A stretch of DNA of 64,000 nt from JABCPE02 sp963506915 (GTDB lineage: Bacteria; Bacteroidota; Bacteroidia; Flavobacteriales; Weeksellaceae): positions 1 through 64,000 of the forward strand of contig CAUORE010000002.1 in assembly GCA_963506915.1 (NCBI GenBank), read 5' to 3'. The notes under the pieces were generated by a model. That model worked only from the letters and a program-made list of their open reading frames with translations, searched no databases and was not told the origin of the DNA. Within the stretch, counting starts at the first letter, position 1; each line of letters starts with the position of its first letter. Both the position numbers and the translations under genes were made by a program. Shown here one piece after another: positions 42,628 through 51,457 of this stretch.

Positions 42628-43204
42628 AAGCATAAAAGTAGAAGACCAAAAAGCATTTTTATTAGACCTTCATCAGCAAAGGGTTCGTGAGACTTTTGCG
42701 CATTTCGGGAAGGAATGCTGTATAGATTTAGAAAAGATTTTCAAGGATTTAGAGCATGACGAAGACGGACTCTACAAACTGCGCATTGTATATGATTTGG
42801 AAGGAAATTTCAAATCCCAAATGCTCCCTTACGCATTTCCTGAAATAGAAACTTTTGAGCTGGTGGAGAATAATGATTTTTCATACGATTTCAAATTTGC
42901 AGACCGCACAGAATTTGAAAAAATGAAGAAAAAAGCCAGAGCACAGGAAATCATCATCGTGAAAAACGGACAGATTACAGACACTTCTTTTTCTAATCTT
43001 CTATTCCTAAAAAACCAAACTTGGTACACGCCTAAAAGTTTCTTGCTCAATGGCGTTCAGCGGCAAAACCTCCTAAAACAAGGAAAAATAAAAGAAACAG
43101 AAATCACCCTGCAAAACCTAAACGAATTCTCTCATTTTCAGCTCATCAACTCTATGAATGAATTTAACCAAGATTTTGTGTATTCCATAGAAGAGCTAAA
43201 ATAA
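42611..43204 (+). CDS. pabC: aminotransferase class IV, aminodeoxychorismate lyase-like
   Basis: 197 residues, shorter than classical PabC (about 270). It has the class IV start FIESIKVEDQKAFLLDLHQQR, the IVKNGQITDTSFSNLLFLKNQ strand-turn and TPKSFLLNGVQRQNLLKQG near the end. A PLP lysine is expected around KKKARAQEIIIVKNG but cannot be fixed with confidence. With pabB it should turn ADC into p-aminobenzoate. It lacks the N-terminal 60 or so residues of long PabCs, as in other Flavobacteria. Confidence 0.78.
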   Translation: MSQFIESIKVEDQKAFLLDLHQQRVRETFAHFGKECCIDLEKIFKDLEHDEDGLYKLRIVYDLEGNFKSQMLPYAFPEIETFELVENNDFSYDFKFADRTEFEKMKKKARAQEIIIVKNGQITDTSFSNLLFLKNQTWYTPKSFLLNGVQRQNLLKQGKIKETEITLQNLNEFSHFQLINSMNEFNQDFVYSIEELK

Positions 43205-43206
43205 TT

Positions 43207-43638
43207 TCATCGTTTCCCTTTGAAAAACTCGCTGACCAAAAGTGAACTTTCTTCCTCTAAAACCCCTGTGATGATTTCGGTTTTAGGGTGGAGCTCTATT
43301 CCTTTGTTTAGAAAACCGCGCTTTTCATCTCTTGCACCGATGACCAAGCGGGAAATCTGCGACCAAAACAAAGCTCCAGCACACATCACACACGGCTCCA
43401 GAGTCACATACATCGTGCAGTCTTTCAGGTATTTACCACCAAGGAAATTAGCCGCCGAGGTTATGCTCTGCATTTCGGCGTGGGCTGTGATGTCGTTCAG
43501 TCGTTCGGTGAGATTATGCCCTCTGGCGATAATCTTGTTATTACAAACTATCACACAGCCTATCGGGACTTCCTCTTCTTCAAGGGCATAACGAGCCTCT
43601 TGGAGAGCTGCTTTCATAAAATATTCGTCGGAAAACAT
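43207..43638 (-). CDS. tadA: tRNA adenosine(34) deaminase / nucleoside deaminase
   Basis: 143 residues. Zinc site HAEMQ with His53 and Glu55, and PCVMC with Cys83 and Cys86: the CDA-fold deaminase pattern. ALEEEEVPIGCVIV and GARDEKRGF are typical of TadA, which turns A34 of tRNA-Arg into inosine. A guanine deaminase is the usual alternative at this length. It converges with pabC after only 2 bases; no terminator between them. Confidence 0.9.
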   Translation of the reverse strand: MFSDEYFMKAALQEARYALEEEEVPIGCVIVCNNKIIARGHNLTERLNDITAHAEMQSITSAANFLGGKYLKDCTMYVTLEPCVMCAGALFWSQISRLVIGARDEKRGFLNKGIELHPKTEIITGVLEEESSLLVSEFFKGKR

Positions 43639-43655
43639 ATTTCTAAATGTTTCAG

Positions 43656-43663
43656 CAAAAATA
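43656..43663 (-). promoter_or_regulatory. -7 promoter box of tadA
   Basis: TATTTTTG on the minus strand, 18 bases above the ATG at 43638. Confidence 0.5.
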
Positions 43664-43714
43664 GAAAATAAAAATCTGCTTTCATGGGAAATGTTCTTTT
43701 CTGTTATATTTTTC

Positions 43715-43722
43715 TAATTTTG
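43715..43722 (+). promoter_or_regulatory. -7 promoter box, near-leaderless transcript
   Basis: TAATTTTG, 5 bases before the ATG at 43728, so the mRNA probably starts at the ATG. Confidence 0.55.
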
Positions 43723-43727
43723 CAGCA

Positions 43728-45005
43728 ATGACAAAACTAAAATCAAAAATCCACAGCGCCCTGTCGCTTCTCTTCCCAAATAACAAAGCAGAATATCTTT
43801 TATTCGGCTTATTCGTGTTTGTTTATGGGAGTTTAGGAAGTATCATCGCACTGGAATACCGCATCATTTTCGATGACCGTATTCCGTGGGATGCTTATTT
43901 TAGTTTTGATAACCGTGCTATTATCATGACTGGCGGAGGTTTTGAACGGCATCCACTGTCTATCTATTTTTTTGATTTTTTACGGAATTTTGCACTTTTC
44001 GTTTCTGGCGGCAAGAAAAACGAGATTTTCAGGCTGGTTTGGGCGTGGCTCAGCACCATTACTATTAGTTTGACTTTGGTTCAGATTTATAAATATTTGA
44101 CCAATATCACTTTGATTTCTAAAAAATTAGCATGGCTTTTGACCATTTTTTTTGCTTTTTTCTCTACGAATATTCTTTTATCTTTTACACCTGAAACTTA
44201 CATTTATTCGCTTTTTCTTCTGACCTTTTTTAATTATTACACTGCAAAAAAAATCCAGCAGAAACAGAGCATTCCTTTTTTCCCGCTGATGCTCTCTGGC
44301 GTGGCGATTGGAGGGCTTACCATCACGAATATTGTCAAAACTTACATTCCTATTTTATTTGAAAAAAGACTTTTCCTGTCTTGGAAAAAATTCTGGCAAG
44401 TTACTCTAAAAGTAGCCCTTTCCGCTGGAGTTTTTGTTCTATTGTTCCTGATGCGAATGGATTTTAATTTGAAGCAAATTCTTACTAAAACCGATGAACA
44501 GTATGAAAAGTTTTCCAGCGCCAAATCCGTACCTTTTTGGGATATGATAACCTCTTGGTTTTTAGGCGGAAACATACTGTTTCCAAGCTTCATCATCAAA
44601 AACTATAACAACAAAAAAGGCTTCGAATATAAAGCCCTTTTTATGGATGTTTATAAGTCCGATTGGCCTTATCTCTTTGTTGGGATTTTACTCATATTGG
44701 TGATTTGGAGCATTATAAGAAACTTTAAAAACACTTATTTCCAGATACTTACACTTTCATTTTTAGTGGATATCATCATACACTGCGTCCTAAAATTCGG
44801 GCTCAATGTTTCCTATATCTACGGAGGACATTTCGTTTTTGTCTATCCGCTGTTCCTTGGCTGGCTGTTTCATTCTTACCAAAAACAGCCCAAAATCCTG
44901 AATTTCTTGGTTTCCGTCGTTCTTATTCTGTGTGTTTATTTGGCGGCAAATAACATCTACAGAATGAATGATTTTTTCATCTTTTTGGAAACTTATTATA
45001 AGTAA
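43728..45005 (+). CDS. polytopic membrane protein, GT-C glycosyltransferase-like
   Basis: 425 residues with about ten to eleven spans. The first loop carries DDRIPWDAYFSFDNRAII and FERHPLSIYFFDF; an acidic DD in the first extracytoplasmic loop is what GT-C enzymes (dolichol-mannosyltransferase/ArnT-like) have, so glycosyl transfer from a lipid carrier is a fair guess, not proven. No close neighbours on the strand; the RND operon starts 150 bases later. The start is the ATG at 43728. Confidence 0.6.
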   Translation: MTKLKSKIHSALSLLFPNNKAEYLLFGLFVFVYGSLGSIIALEYRIIFDDRIPWDAYFSFDNRAIIMTGGGFERHPLSIYFFDFLRNFALFVSGGKKNEIFRLVWAWLSTITISLTLVQIYKYLTNITLISKKLAWLLTIFFAFFSTNILLSFTPETYIYSLFLLTFFNYYTAKKIQQKQSIPFFPLMLSGVAIGGLTITNIVKTYIPILFEKRLFLSWKKFWQVTLKVALSAGVFVLLFLMRMDFNLKQILTKTDEQYEKFSSAKSVPFWDMITSWFLGGNILFPSFIIKNYNNKKGFEYKALFMDVYKSDWPYLFVGILLILVIWSIIRNFKNTYFQILTLSFLVDIIIHCVLKFGLNVSYIYGGHFVFVYPLFLGWLFHSYQKQPKILNFLVSVVLILCVYLAANNIYRMNDFFIFLETYYK

Positions 45006-45052
45006 TTTTTCTATCGCTATTGATTTTTCTTTAAAAAATGTAAATTTTTATC

Positions 45053-45084
45053 ACTGAAAATCAGTAACTTACAAAAACCTGTAA
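45053..45084. promoter_or_regulatory. candidate operator of the efflux TetR
   Basis: Two small inverted repeats upstream of the -7 box: ACTGA-AAA-TCAGT (45053-45065) and TTACA-N6-TGTAA (45069-45084). Either could bind the TetR encoded downstream; the first could also be a weak terminator. AT-rich context, low certainty. Confidence 0.3.
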
Positions 45085-45125
45085 ACTTGGAAACTTTTTT
45101 ATTTTTTTTTGTTTCTGAGTTTTTA

Positions 45126-45133
45126 TATCTTTG
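45126..45133 (+). promoter_or_regulatory. -7 promoter box of the tetR-RND operon
   Basis: TATCTTTG, 21 bases before the ATG at 45155. Its TTG is the false start of a longer frame at 45131. Confidence 0.6.
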
Positions 45134-45154
45134 CAAACCAAAATCAGACAAAAT

Positions 45155-45778
45155 ATGAAAGACACTATATTAGAAAAATCAAAGGAATTATTCCTGAGGA
45201 ATGGCTTTAAGACCGTTGGGATGGATGATATTGCTCAATCTCTTCATATTTCAAAAAAGACTATTTATCAGTATTTCCCATCAAAAGAAGATTTAGTAAA
45301 GGCTACTCTAGATTATGTGTATAATCTGGCTTTCAGCAAAATTGCAGAAATATCAGGAAAATGCGAAACGGCTATTCATGAGCATTTCAAAATAAAAGAA
45401 TCAATAGATGGTATTTTAGGAAAAGATTTTGAAACATCGCCTTGTTTTTTTCAGCTTAAAAAATATTACCCAGAACTCTGTTATGAATTTGAAAAAAAAC
45501 GCTGCAAGGATGTGAAAAACCACATCGAAAACAATATAAGTGAGGGTATAAAACAAGGAATCTACAGAGAAAATCTAGATAAATCTTTTTTGGCCGTCCA
45601 GTTTATTGCAGGATGTGATGCTATCGATTTGTATGAAGAATTCCCAGAAGAAATAGGAAAAAGTATATCAATAAAAGAACACGATGACAAATTTTTAGAA
45701 TTTTATCTAAGGTCAATCGTAACGCCAAAAGGTTTAGAAATAGTAGAAAATTTAATAAAAAAAGAAAATGAAATATAG
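45155..45778 (+). CDS. TetR/AcrR family regulator of the RND efflux operon
   Basis: 207 residues from ATG 45155 (MKDTILEKSK). HTH is clear: KSKELFLRNGFKTVGMDDIA and SLHISKKTIYQYFPSKEDLVKA. The C-terminal domain has a cysteine at FETSPCFFQLKKYYPELC. It is the first gene of an operon with TolC, adaptor and RND pump, overlapping tolC by 11 bases, so it most likely represses its own operon and is released by a pump substrate. This self-contained layout is typical of Bacteroidota RND systems. Confidence 0.9.
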   Translation: MKDTILEKSKELFLRNGFKTVGMDDIAQSLHISKKTIYQYFPSKEDLVKATLDYVYNLAFSKIAEISGKCETAIHEHFKIKESIDGILGKDFETSPCFFQLKKYYPELCYEFEKKRCKDVKNHIENNISEGIKQGIYRENLDKSFLAVQFIAGCDAIDLYEEFPEEIGKSISIKEHDDKFLEFYLRSIVTPKGLEIVENLIKKENEI

Positions 45779-47069
45779 TTTATCAATAGCTTTGGCTCTA
45801 CTGAGCTTCTTCCCAAAAGCGCAGGAAGAACTGACTCTCAGCAAAGCGGTTAATTATGCCCTAGAACATAAAGCAGAGGCTGTAAAAGCCAAATTAGAAT
45901 ACGAAAACGCAGAGTACCAGATAGAGCAGGTGCGTGCAGCTACGCTTCCGCAGGTAAATGTCACAGGAAGTCTCACATACAACCCTATTCTGCAACAGTT
46001 GAGCTTTATGGGAAATCAAGTAAAAATAGGTAACCCATGGCAGACTTCAGCAGGAATTTCCGTTACTCAGCAGTTATTCAACCAAAGTGTTTTCATTGGT
46101 CTGAAAGCAGCAAAAACCACTCGTGAGTTTTATGCTATCAATCAGCAACTTACCAATGAAAACCTGATAGAAAAAGTAGCTACGGCTTACTATCAAGTTT
46201 ATCAAACACAGCAAAAGCTGAAAACTGTGGAGACGAATCTAAACAGCACCACTAAAACCAGAGACATCATAGAAGGACTGTACAAAAGTGGTCTGGCTAA
46301 AAAAATAGATTTGGATAGAACCAATGTAGCAGTGAACAACCTAAAAGCCTCTAAACAGCAGATTTTAGAAGTGCTACAACTGCAAGAACATTCCCTGAAA
46401 TTCATGATAGGAATGGACATCAATAAATCCATCGTGATGCCAGAGGACACCTTTGATGCTACGCCAGCACTTCTAGGAAATGAAGCAAGCGTGGAAAACA
46501 GAACAGAAATCAAAGTTATCAATAAACAGATAGAACTCTTGGAGCTGGACAGAAAAGCTAAAAAAGCGGAATACTATCCTACTCTGGTGCTTTCAGGAAA
46601 CTTTGGCTATACTGGTGTAGGGCAAAAATTCCCTTGGTTTAGTAAAGATGAACACACATTTTACTACAGTGCAGCGAGCATTGGGCTAAGTCTAAACATC
46701 CCTGTTTTCAATGGGTTTTCTACAAGAGCCAAACTTCGCCAAGCCGATGTGAACATCAGAAAAGCTGAAGTGGAAAAAAGAGAAGCAGAACTGGCAATCA
46801 GCCTAGATATAGAAAACGCTAAAACACAGATTAACAATAGTTTAATCACTATCAACACACAAAAAGAAAATGTAGATTTAGCGAAGAGTGTTCTAGAAAA
46901 CACACAAAACAACTATAAATACGGGCTTTCTACACTCACCGATTTATTGGATGCAGAAAAAGCCTACGCAGATGCACAGAACAACTATACCAACGCTCTG
47001 CTGGAATACAAAATAGCTGAAATAAAACTAATAAAATCAAGAGGAGAACTAAATACATTAACAAAATAA
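45768..47069 (+). CDS. TolC family outer-membrane efflux protein
   Basis: 433 residues. Signal peptide MKYSLSIALALLSFFPKAQ, then LTLSKAVNYALEHKAEAVKAK, the two coiled-coil TolC repeats (LEYENAEYQIEQVRAATLPQ, and VATAYYQVYQTQQKLKTVETN) and the second-half repeat PVFNGFSTRAKLRQADVNIRKAE. It forms the trimeric outer-membrane duct of the pump. Overlaps the TetR gene; 12 bases before the adaptor. Confidence 0.95.
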   Translation: MKYSLSIALALLSFFPKAQEELTLSKAVNYALEHKAEAVKAKLEYENAEYQIEQVRAATLPQVNVTGSLTYNPILQQLSFMGNQVKIGNPWQTSAGISVTQQLFNQSVFIGLKAAKTTREFYAINQQLTNENLIEKVATAYYQVYQTQQKLKTVETNLNSTTKTRDIIEGLYKSGLAKKIDLDRTNVAVNNLKASKQQILEVLQLQEHSLKFMIGMDINKSIVMPEDTFDATPALLGNEASVENRTEIKVINKQIELLELDRKAKKAEYYPTLVLSGNFGYTGVGQKFPWFSKDEHTFYYSAASIGLSLNIPVFNGFSTRAKLRQADVNIRKAEVEKREAELAISLDIENAKTQINNSLITINTQKENVDLAKSVLENTQNNYKYGLSTLTDLLDAEKAYADAQNNYTNALLEYKIAEIKLIKSRGELNTLTK

Positions 47070-47081
47070 ATTTAAATAAAA

Positions 47082-48140
47082 ATGAAAAAAACAATCATAA
47101 CAATCGCTTTAATCGGAGTTTCAATCGCTGGAATTGTCTTCGTTTTAAATAAAAATAAAGAAAAAAGTGAGCAGGCAACAGCCATTGTAGCAGAGAAAAA
47201 CGCCAATGTAGCCGTAAGAGCGGACATCGTAGATTTCAGAAGCGTGAATACTCAATACGAAGCCAACGGAACTTTCCAAGCGAAGCAGGAAGTAGCCCTT
47301 TCTGCTGAAACTCAAGGGCGTGTGATTCGTGTTTTAGTAAATGAGGGAAGCCGTGTAGGCGCTGGGCAGGTTCTTGCCATCATCAAAGGCGAACAGCAGA
47401 ATGTAAATGTACAAAATGCACAGGCAGTCTATAACAACGCCCTAGCCGAAGTGAAGCGTTTCGAGAGTGCTTACGCTTCAGGAGGTGTGACCAAGCAGCA
47501 GCTTGACCAAGTTCGCCTCCAAGCACAAACTGCTAAAAACAGCCTTCAAAGCGCACAGCTTAGCGCTTCTGATGTGAATGTAAGAGCTTCGTTTCCAGGG
47601 ATTATTAACAAAAAAAATATAGAACCAGGTTCTTTCGTTTCGCCAGGGCAGGCTTTATTTGAAATTGTGAACATCAGCACGCTTAAATTAGAAGTGAAAG
47701 TAGATGAAAAACACATCAGCTCTGTGAGAGTAGGACAGACTGTGGAGGTTTCTTCTTCGGTTTATCCAGATGAAAAATATTCTGGTGTGGTGACCTTCGT
47801 CGCTCCAAAAGCCGATGCTAGCCTAAATTTCCCAGTAGAAGTGGAAATTAAAAACAATACCAATAACACCCTAAAAGCGGGAATGTACGGAACGGCATAT
47901 TTCGGAGAGAAAGAAAACAGCCAGATTTTGACAGTGCCGAGAACAGCCTTTGTGGGAAGTGTAAGCTCTAACCAAGTTTATGTCATCAAAAACGGAAAAG
48001 CAGAGCTGAAAACCATCACCTCAGGAAGAAACTTCGGAGATTATATAGAAGTACTTTCTGGACTATCCAAAGGCGACCAAGTAGTAACCACTGGACAAGT
48101 GAATCTTTCTGACCAAACTCCAGTAGAAATCATCAAATAA
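47082..48140 (+). CDS. RND efflux periplasmic adaptor (membrane fusion protein)
   Basis: 352 residues. N-terminal membrane anchor IITIALIGVSIAGIVFVL. Lipoyl-type half motifs ALSAETQGRVIRVLVNEGSRV and ASFPGIINKKNIEPGSFVSPG flank a short helical hairpin (NVQNAQAVYNNALAEVKRFES). It links the inner-membrane pump to TolC. Its anchor is a transmembrane-like segment without a lipobox. Second structural gene of the operon. Confidence 0.94.
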   Translation: MKKTIITIALIGVSIAGIVFVLNKNKEKSEQATAIVAEKNANVAVRADIVDFRSVNTQYEANGTFQAKQEVALSAETQGRVIRVLVNEGSRVGAGQVLAIIKGEQQNVNVQNAQAVYNNALAEVKRFESAYASGGVTKQQLDQVRLQAQTAKNSLQSAQLSASDVNVRASFPGIINKKNIEPGSFVSPGQALFEIVNISTLKLEVKVDEKHISSVRVGQTVEVSSSVYPDEKYSGVVTFVAPKADASLNFPVEVEIKNNTNNTLKAGMYGTAYFGEKENSQILTVPRTAFVGSVSSNQVYVIKNGKAELKTITSGRNFGDYIEVLSGLSKGDQVVTTGQVNLSDQTPVEIIK

Positions 48141-48151
48141 ATTAGAAAATT

Positions 48152-51100
48152 ATGAATTTACCTGAAATATCCATAAAGCGTCCGAGCATCATCCTCGTTC
48201 TCTTTATCATCCTTACCTTAGGAGGGATTTTCTCTTACAGCCTTCTCGGCTATGAGCTTATCCCAAAAATGGAGACCAACACCATCACTGTGCAGACAGT
48301 TTACCCTGGTGCTTCGCCTTCTGAGGTGGAAAATACCGTGACCAAAAAAATAGAAAATGCGGTATCTTCTATGGAAAATGTAAAAAAAATAGAAGCTAAA
48401 TCCTTTGAAAGTTTGTCTCTGGTAGTCATTACCCTAAATACAGGAGCAGATGTAAACTACCTAATGACCGATGCCCAAAGGAAAATAAACGCCATCGTCA
48501 GCCAGCTGCCAGATGATGCCAAAACACCATCTTTGAATAAATTCTCACTGGATGATGTACCGATTATGAACCTTTCGGTGACTTCCAAAATGTCTGAAAA
48601 AGAACTCTATGATCTTTTAGACAAAAAAATCCAGCCTATTTTTTCCCGTGTAAATGGAGTTGCACAGGTAACCATGGTGGGTGGTCAGGAGAAAGAAATC
48701 CAAGTGAACATTCACCCTGAAAAATTAGAAGGTTACGGGCTGTCTATCGCACAGGTTCAGCAGGTTATCGCAGCATCCAACTTGGATTTCCCAACAGGAA
48801 ACGCGAAAACAAGAGAAAAACAGACCATCATCCGTCTAATGGGTAAAATAGGTTCTGTAGAAGAGATGAGAAGGCTGCCTATCACTACACCTTCTGGAAT
48901 GATGATTCGCCTTGGAGATATCGCAGACATACAAGATGGCGAGAAAGATGTAGAGAAAATCGCGAGAATCAACCAAAAAAATACCATTCTATTACAGGTT
49001 ACCAAGCAGTCTGATGCCAATGCTGTGGAGGTGAGTGAAGCCATCAAAAACACTATAAAAACCGTAGAAAAAGACTACGAAAAACAAGGAATAAAATTAG
49101 AGATAGCGAATGACACCACAGATTACACGCTGAATGCTGCGAATAATGTGATTTTTGACTTGTTCCTAGCTATCGCTTTGGTAGGATTTATCATGCTTTT
49201 CTTCCTGCATAGTTTGAGAAACGCAGTGATTACGATGGTGGCGATTCCTCTTTCATTGATTGCTACTTTCATCGGATTGTATTTTATGGGATACACGCTG
49301 AACTTGATGTCCTTGCTTGGGCTTTCACTAGTGGTAGGTATCTTGGTGGATGACGCCATCGTGGTTATTGAGAACATTCACCGCCATATGGAGATGGGTA
49401 AAAACAAAGTTCGTGCAGCTTATGATGGAGCTTCTGAGATTGGATTTACCGTTACAGCGATTACTTTGGTTATCGTGGTGGTATTCCTTCCGATTGCTAT
49501 GGCTACAGGACTTGTAGCGGATATCTTGGTGCAGTTCTGCGTTACGGTAATGATTTCTACAATGCTATCCCTATTGGTATCCTTTACCATCGTGCCTTGG
49601 CTGTTCTCTAGAGTAGGAAAGCTGGAACATATCAACGAAAATTCTTTCTTTGGAAAAATGATTTTCGGTTTTGAAAACATGCTGAACAACTTTACCCAAA
49701 GCATTGGTAATTTGCTAAAATGGGCATTGCAATCAGTAAAAACAAAGCTGATAACACTAGGAGTTACTTTGGTTCTGTTCATTGTTTCTACTATCGGGCT
49801 GTTCTCTATGGGTTACATCGGAGTGGATTTCTTCCCGAAAAGTGACAAAGGCGAGTTTTTGGTTCAGTTTGAATTAGAAAAAGATGCCTCCATTGAGAAA
49901 ACCAATAAACTCACTCAGCAGGCGGAGCAATACATCAGCGCTATTCCTGAGGTAGAAAAAATCATCACCACAGTAGGAAAAGCTGATGACGGGATGGCTT
50001 CCACTTCTGGAACGAAATACAAATCCCAAATCCAAGTTTTCTTAAAAAAAGATGGCAGTGTCAAAGAAAGTTCAGACATTTATTCAGCTAAACTAAAAAG
50101 AGAATTGGAGAAAAAAATCATCGGAGCGAAAATAAAAATCGTTCAGATGGGACTCATCGGAGCAGAGCAGTCGCCTATTAACCTGACTGTAACGGCAACT
50201 GACCTGAAAGATGCCTTGGAATTTGCAAAACAAGCAGCGAAACAACTGGAAAAAATCCCAGGAGCTTCCGAAGTAAAACTTTCCTCCGAAGATGGTAACC
50301 CAGAAATCAATGTAAAAGTAGATAGAGAAAAAATGACTTCTCTCGGGCTGAACATTGCTTCCGTAGGAAAAACGATGCAGATCGCCTTCTCTGGAAACAC
50401 AGATTCTAAATATCGTGCTGGAGAATATGAATATGATATCAACATCAGATATGACGAAATCGGAAGATCTTCCATCGATGATGTTAAAAACCTGAAATTC
50501 GTAAGTGCTACTAGACAAGTAGTTCGTTTGGAGCAGTTTGCAGACATCAGCTATGGCTCTGGGCCTTCACTATTAGAAAGAAGAGACAAAACGCCTTCTG
50601 TATCTGTCCAAGCAAAAGCTATCGGAAGACCTGCGGGAACTATCGCAGCTGAATGGGAACAGCAGTTCTCTAAAATTCAGAAAAAAGCTGGTGTAGAATA
50701 TAGATGGGGAGGAAACATGGAAAACCAGCAGGAAGGTTTCGGTACATTAGGATTCGCTTTATTAGCGGCTATTGTCCTTATGTATTTGGTAATGGTAGCT
50801 CTGTATGACAGCTTTGCTACGCCGTTCATCGTGATTTTCTCTGTTCCGCTTTCGTTCATTGGGGCATTACTCCTCATGGCACTCACGAACCAGACGCTGA
50901 ATATCTTCACCATATTGGGGATTATCATGCTCATCGGTCTCGTTGCGAAAAATGCCATCATGCTTGTGGATTTCGCAAACAATAGAAAAGCAGTAGGAGA
51001 CAGCACCTTTGATGCTCTGGTAGCAGCCAACCAAGCTCGTCTTCGTCCTATCTTGATGACCACCATTGCTATGGTAGCAGGGATGATACCTATTGCGATA

Positions 51101-51328
51101 GCATCTGGAGATGGAGCGGATATGAACCGAGGTGTAGCGATAGTAATCATCGGAGGTCTGATGTCCTCACTATTCCTTACACTGATAGTGATTCCTGTGG
51201 TATATTCTATCTTTGACAGCCTCGAAAGAAGGTTTAGCAAAGGAGAAAAAACAGATTACGCCAAAGAAATGGTCGCAGACTATGAGGCAAATGCCGATTT
51301 CAAAGATGAATTTGCTTCGAAACAATAA
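48152..51328 (+). CDS. RND efflux transporter permease
   Basis: 1058 residues with the AcrB/MexB layout: MNLPEISIKRPSIILVLFII at the start, two porter domains, and twelve spans in two sets (AIALVGFIMLFFLHSLRNAV and LVVGILVDDAIVVIENIHRHM; later AAIVLMYLVMVALYDSFATP and LVAKNAIMLVDFANNRKAV). The LVDDAIVVIEN Asp-Asp pair in TM4 is the proton relay of HAE1/HME-type pumps. Possible drug or small-molecule export. The substrate cannot be read from sequence; Gly/Met rich CusA methionine clusters are not obvious, so HAE type is preferred over metal export. Confidence 0.96.
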   Translation: MNLPEISIKRPSIILVLFIILTLGGIFSYSLLGYELIPKMETNTITVQTVYPGASPSEVENTVTKKIENAVSSMENVKKIEAKSFESLSLVVITLNTGADVNYLMTDAQRKINAIVSQLPDDAKTPSLNKFSLDDVPIMNLSVTSKMSEKELYDLLDKKIQPIFSRVNGVAQVTMVGGQEKEIQVNIHPEKLEGYGLSIAQVQQVIAASNLDFPTGNAKTREKQTIIRLMGKIGSVEEMRRLPITTPSGMMIRLGDIADIQDGEKDVEKIARINQKNTILLQVTKQSDANAVEVSEAIKNTIKTVEKDYEKQGIKLEIANDTTDYTLNAANNVIFDLFLAIALVGFIMLFFLHSLRNAVITMVAIPLSLIATFIGLYFMGYTLNLMSLLGLSLVVGILVDDAIVVIENIHRHMEMGKNKVRAAYDGASEIGFTVTAITLVIVVVFLPIAMATGLVADILVQFCVTVMISTMLSLLVSFTIVPWLFSRVGKLEHINENSFFGKMIFGFENMLNNFTQSIGNLLKWALQSVKTKLITLGVTLVLFIVSTIGLFSMGYIGVDFFPKSDKGEFLVQFELEKDASIEKTNKLTQQAEQYISAIPEVEKIITTVGKADDGMASTSGTKYKSQIQVFLKKDGSVKESSDIYSAKLKRELEKKIIGAKIKIVQMGLIGAEQSPINLTVTATDLKDALEFAKQAAKQLEKIPGASEVKLSSEDGNPEINVKVDREKMTSLGLNIASVGKTMQIAFSGNTDSKYRAGEYEYDINIRYDEIGRSSIDDVKNLKFVSATRQVVRLEQFADISYGSGPSLLERRDKTPSVSVQAKAIGRPAGTIAAEWEQQFSKIQKKAGVEYRWGGNMENQQEGFGTLGFALLAAIVLMYLVMVALYDSFATPFIVIFSVPLSFIGALLLMALTNQTLNIFTILGIIMLIGLVAKNAIMLVDFANNRKAVGDSTFDALVAANQARLRPILMTTIAMVAGMIPIAIASGDGADMNRGVAIVIIGGLMSSLFLTLIVIPVVYSIFDSLERRFSKGEKTDYAKEMVADYEANADFKDEFASKQ

Positions 51329-51347
51329 TTAATATTTTTTTCTTTTT

Positions 51348-51374
51348 TCCCTTCAAAGTTTAGCTTTGGAGGGA
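51348..51374 (+). terminator. terminator of the RND operon
   Basis: TCCCTTCAAAG and CTTTGGAGGGA form an 11-bp stem with one mismatch and a short loop, followed by a T-rich run, 20 bases past the permease stop. Confidence 0.75.
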
Positions 51375-51434
51375 TTTTTATTTATATTTTTGAGAAAGAT
51401 GATTTATTTTTTCTTTTTAACAAAGCAAAAAAAC

Positions 51435-51442
51435 TAAATTTG
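51435..51442 (+). promoter_or_regulatory. -7 promoter box of the LptF/LptG gene
   Basis: TAAATTTG, 15 bases before the ATG at 51458. Its TTG is the false start of a longer frame. Confidence 0.6.
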
Positions 51443-51457
51443 CGAATATTTTGTAAT

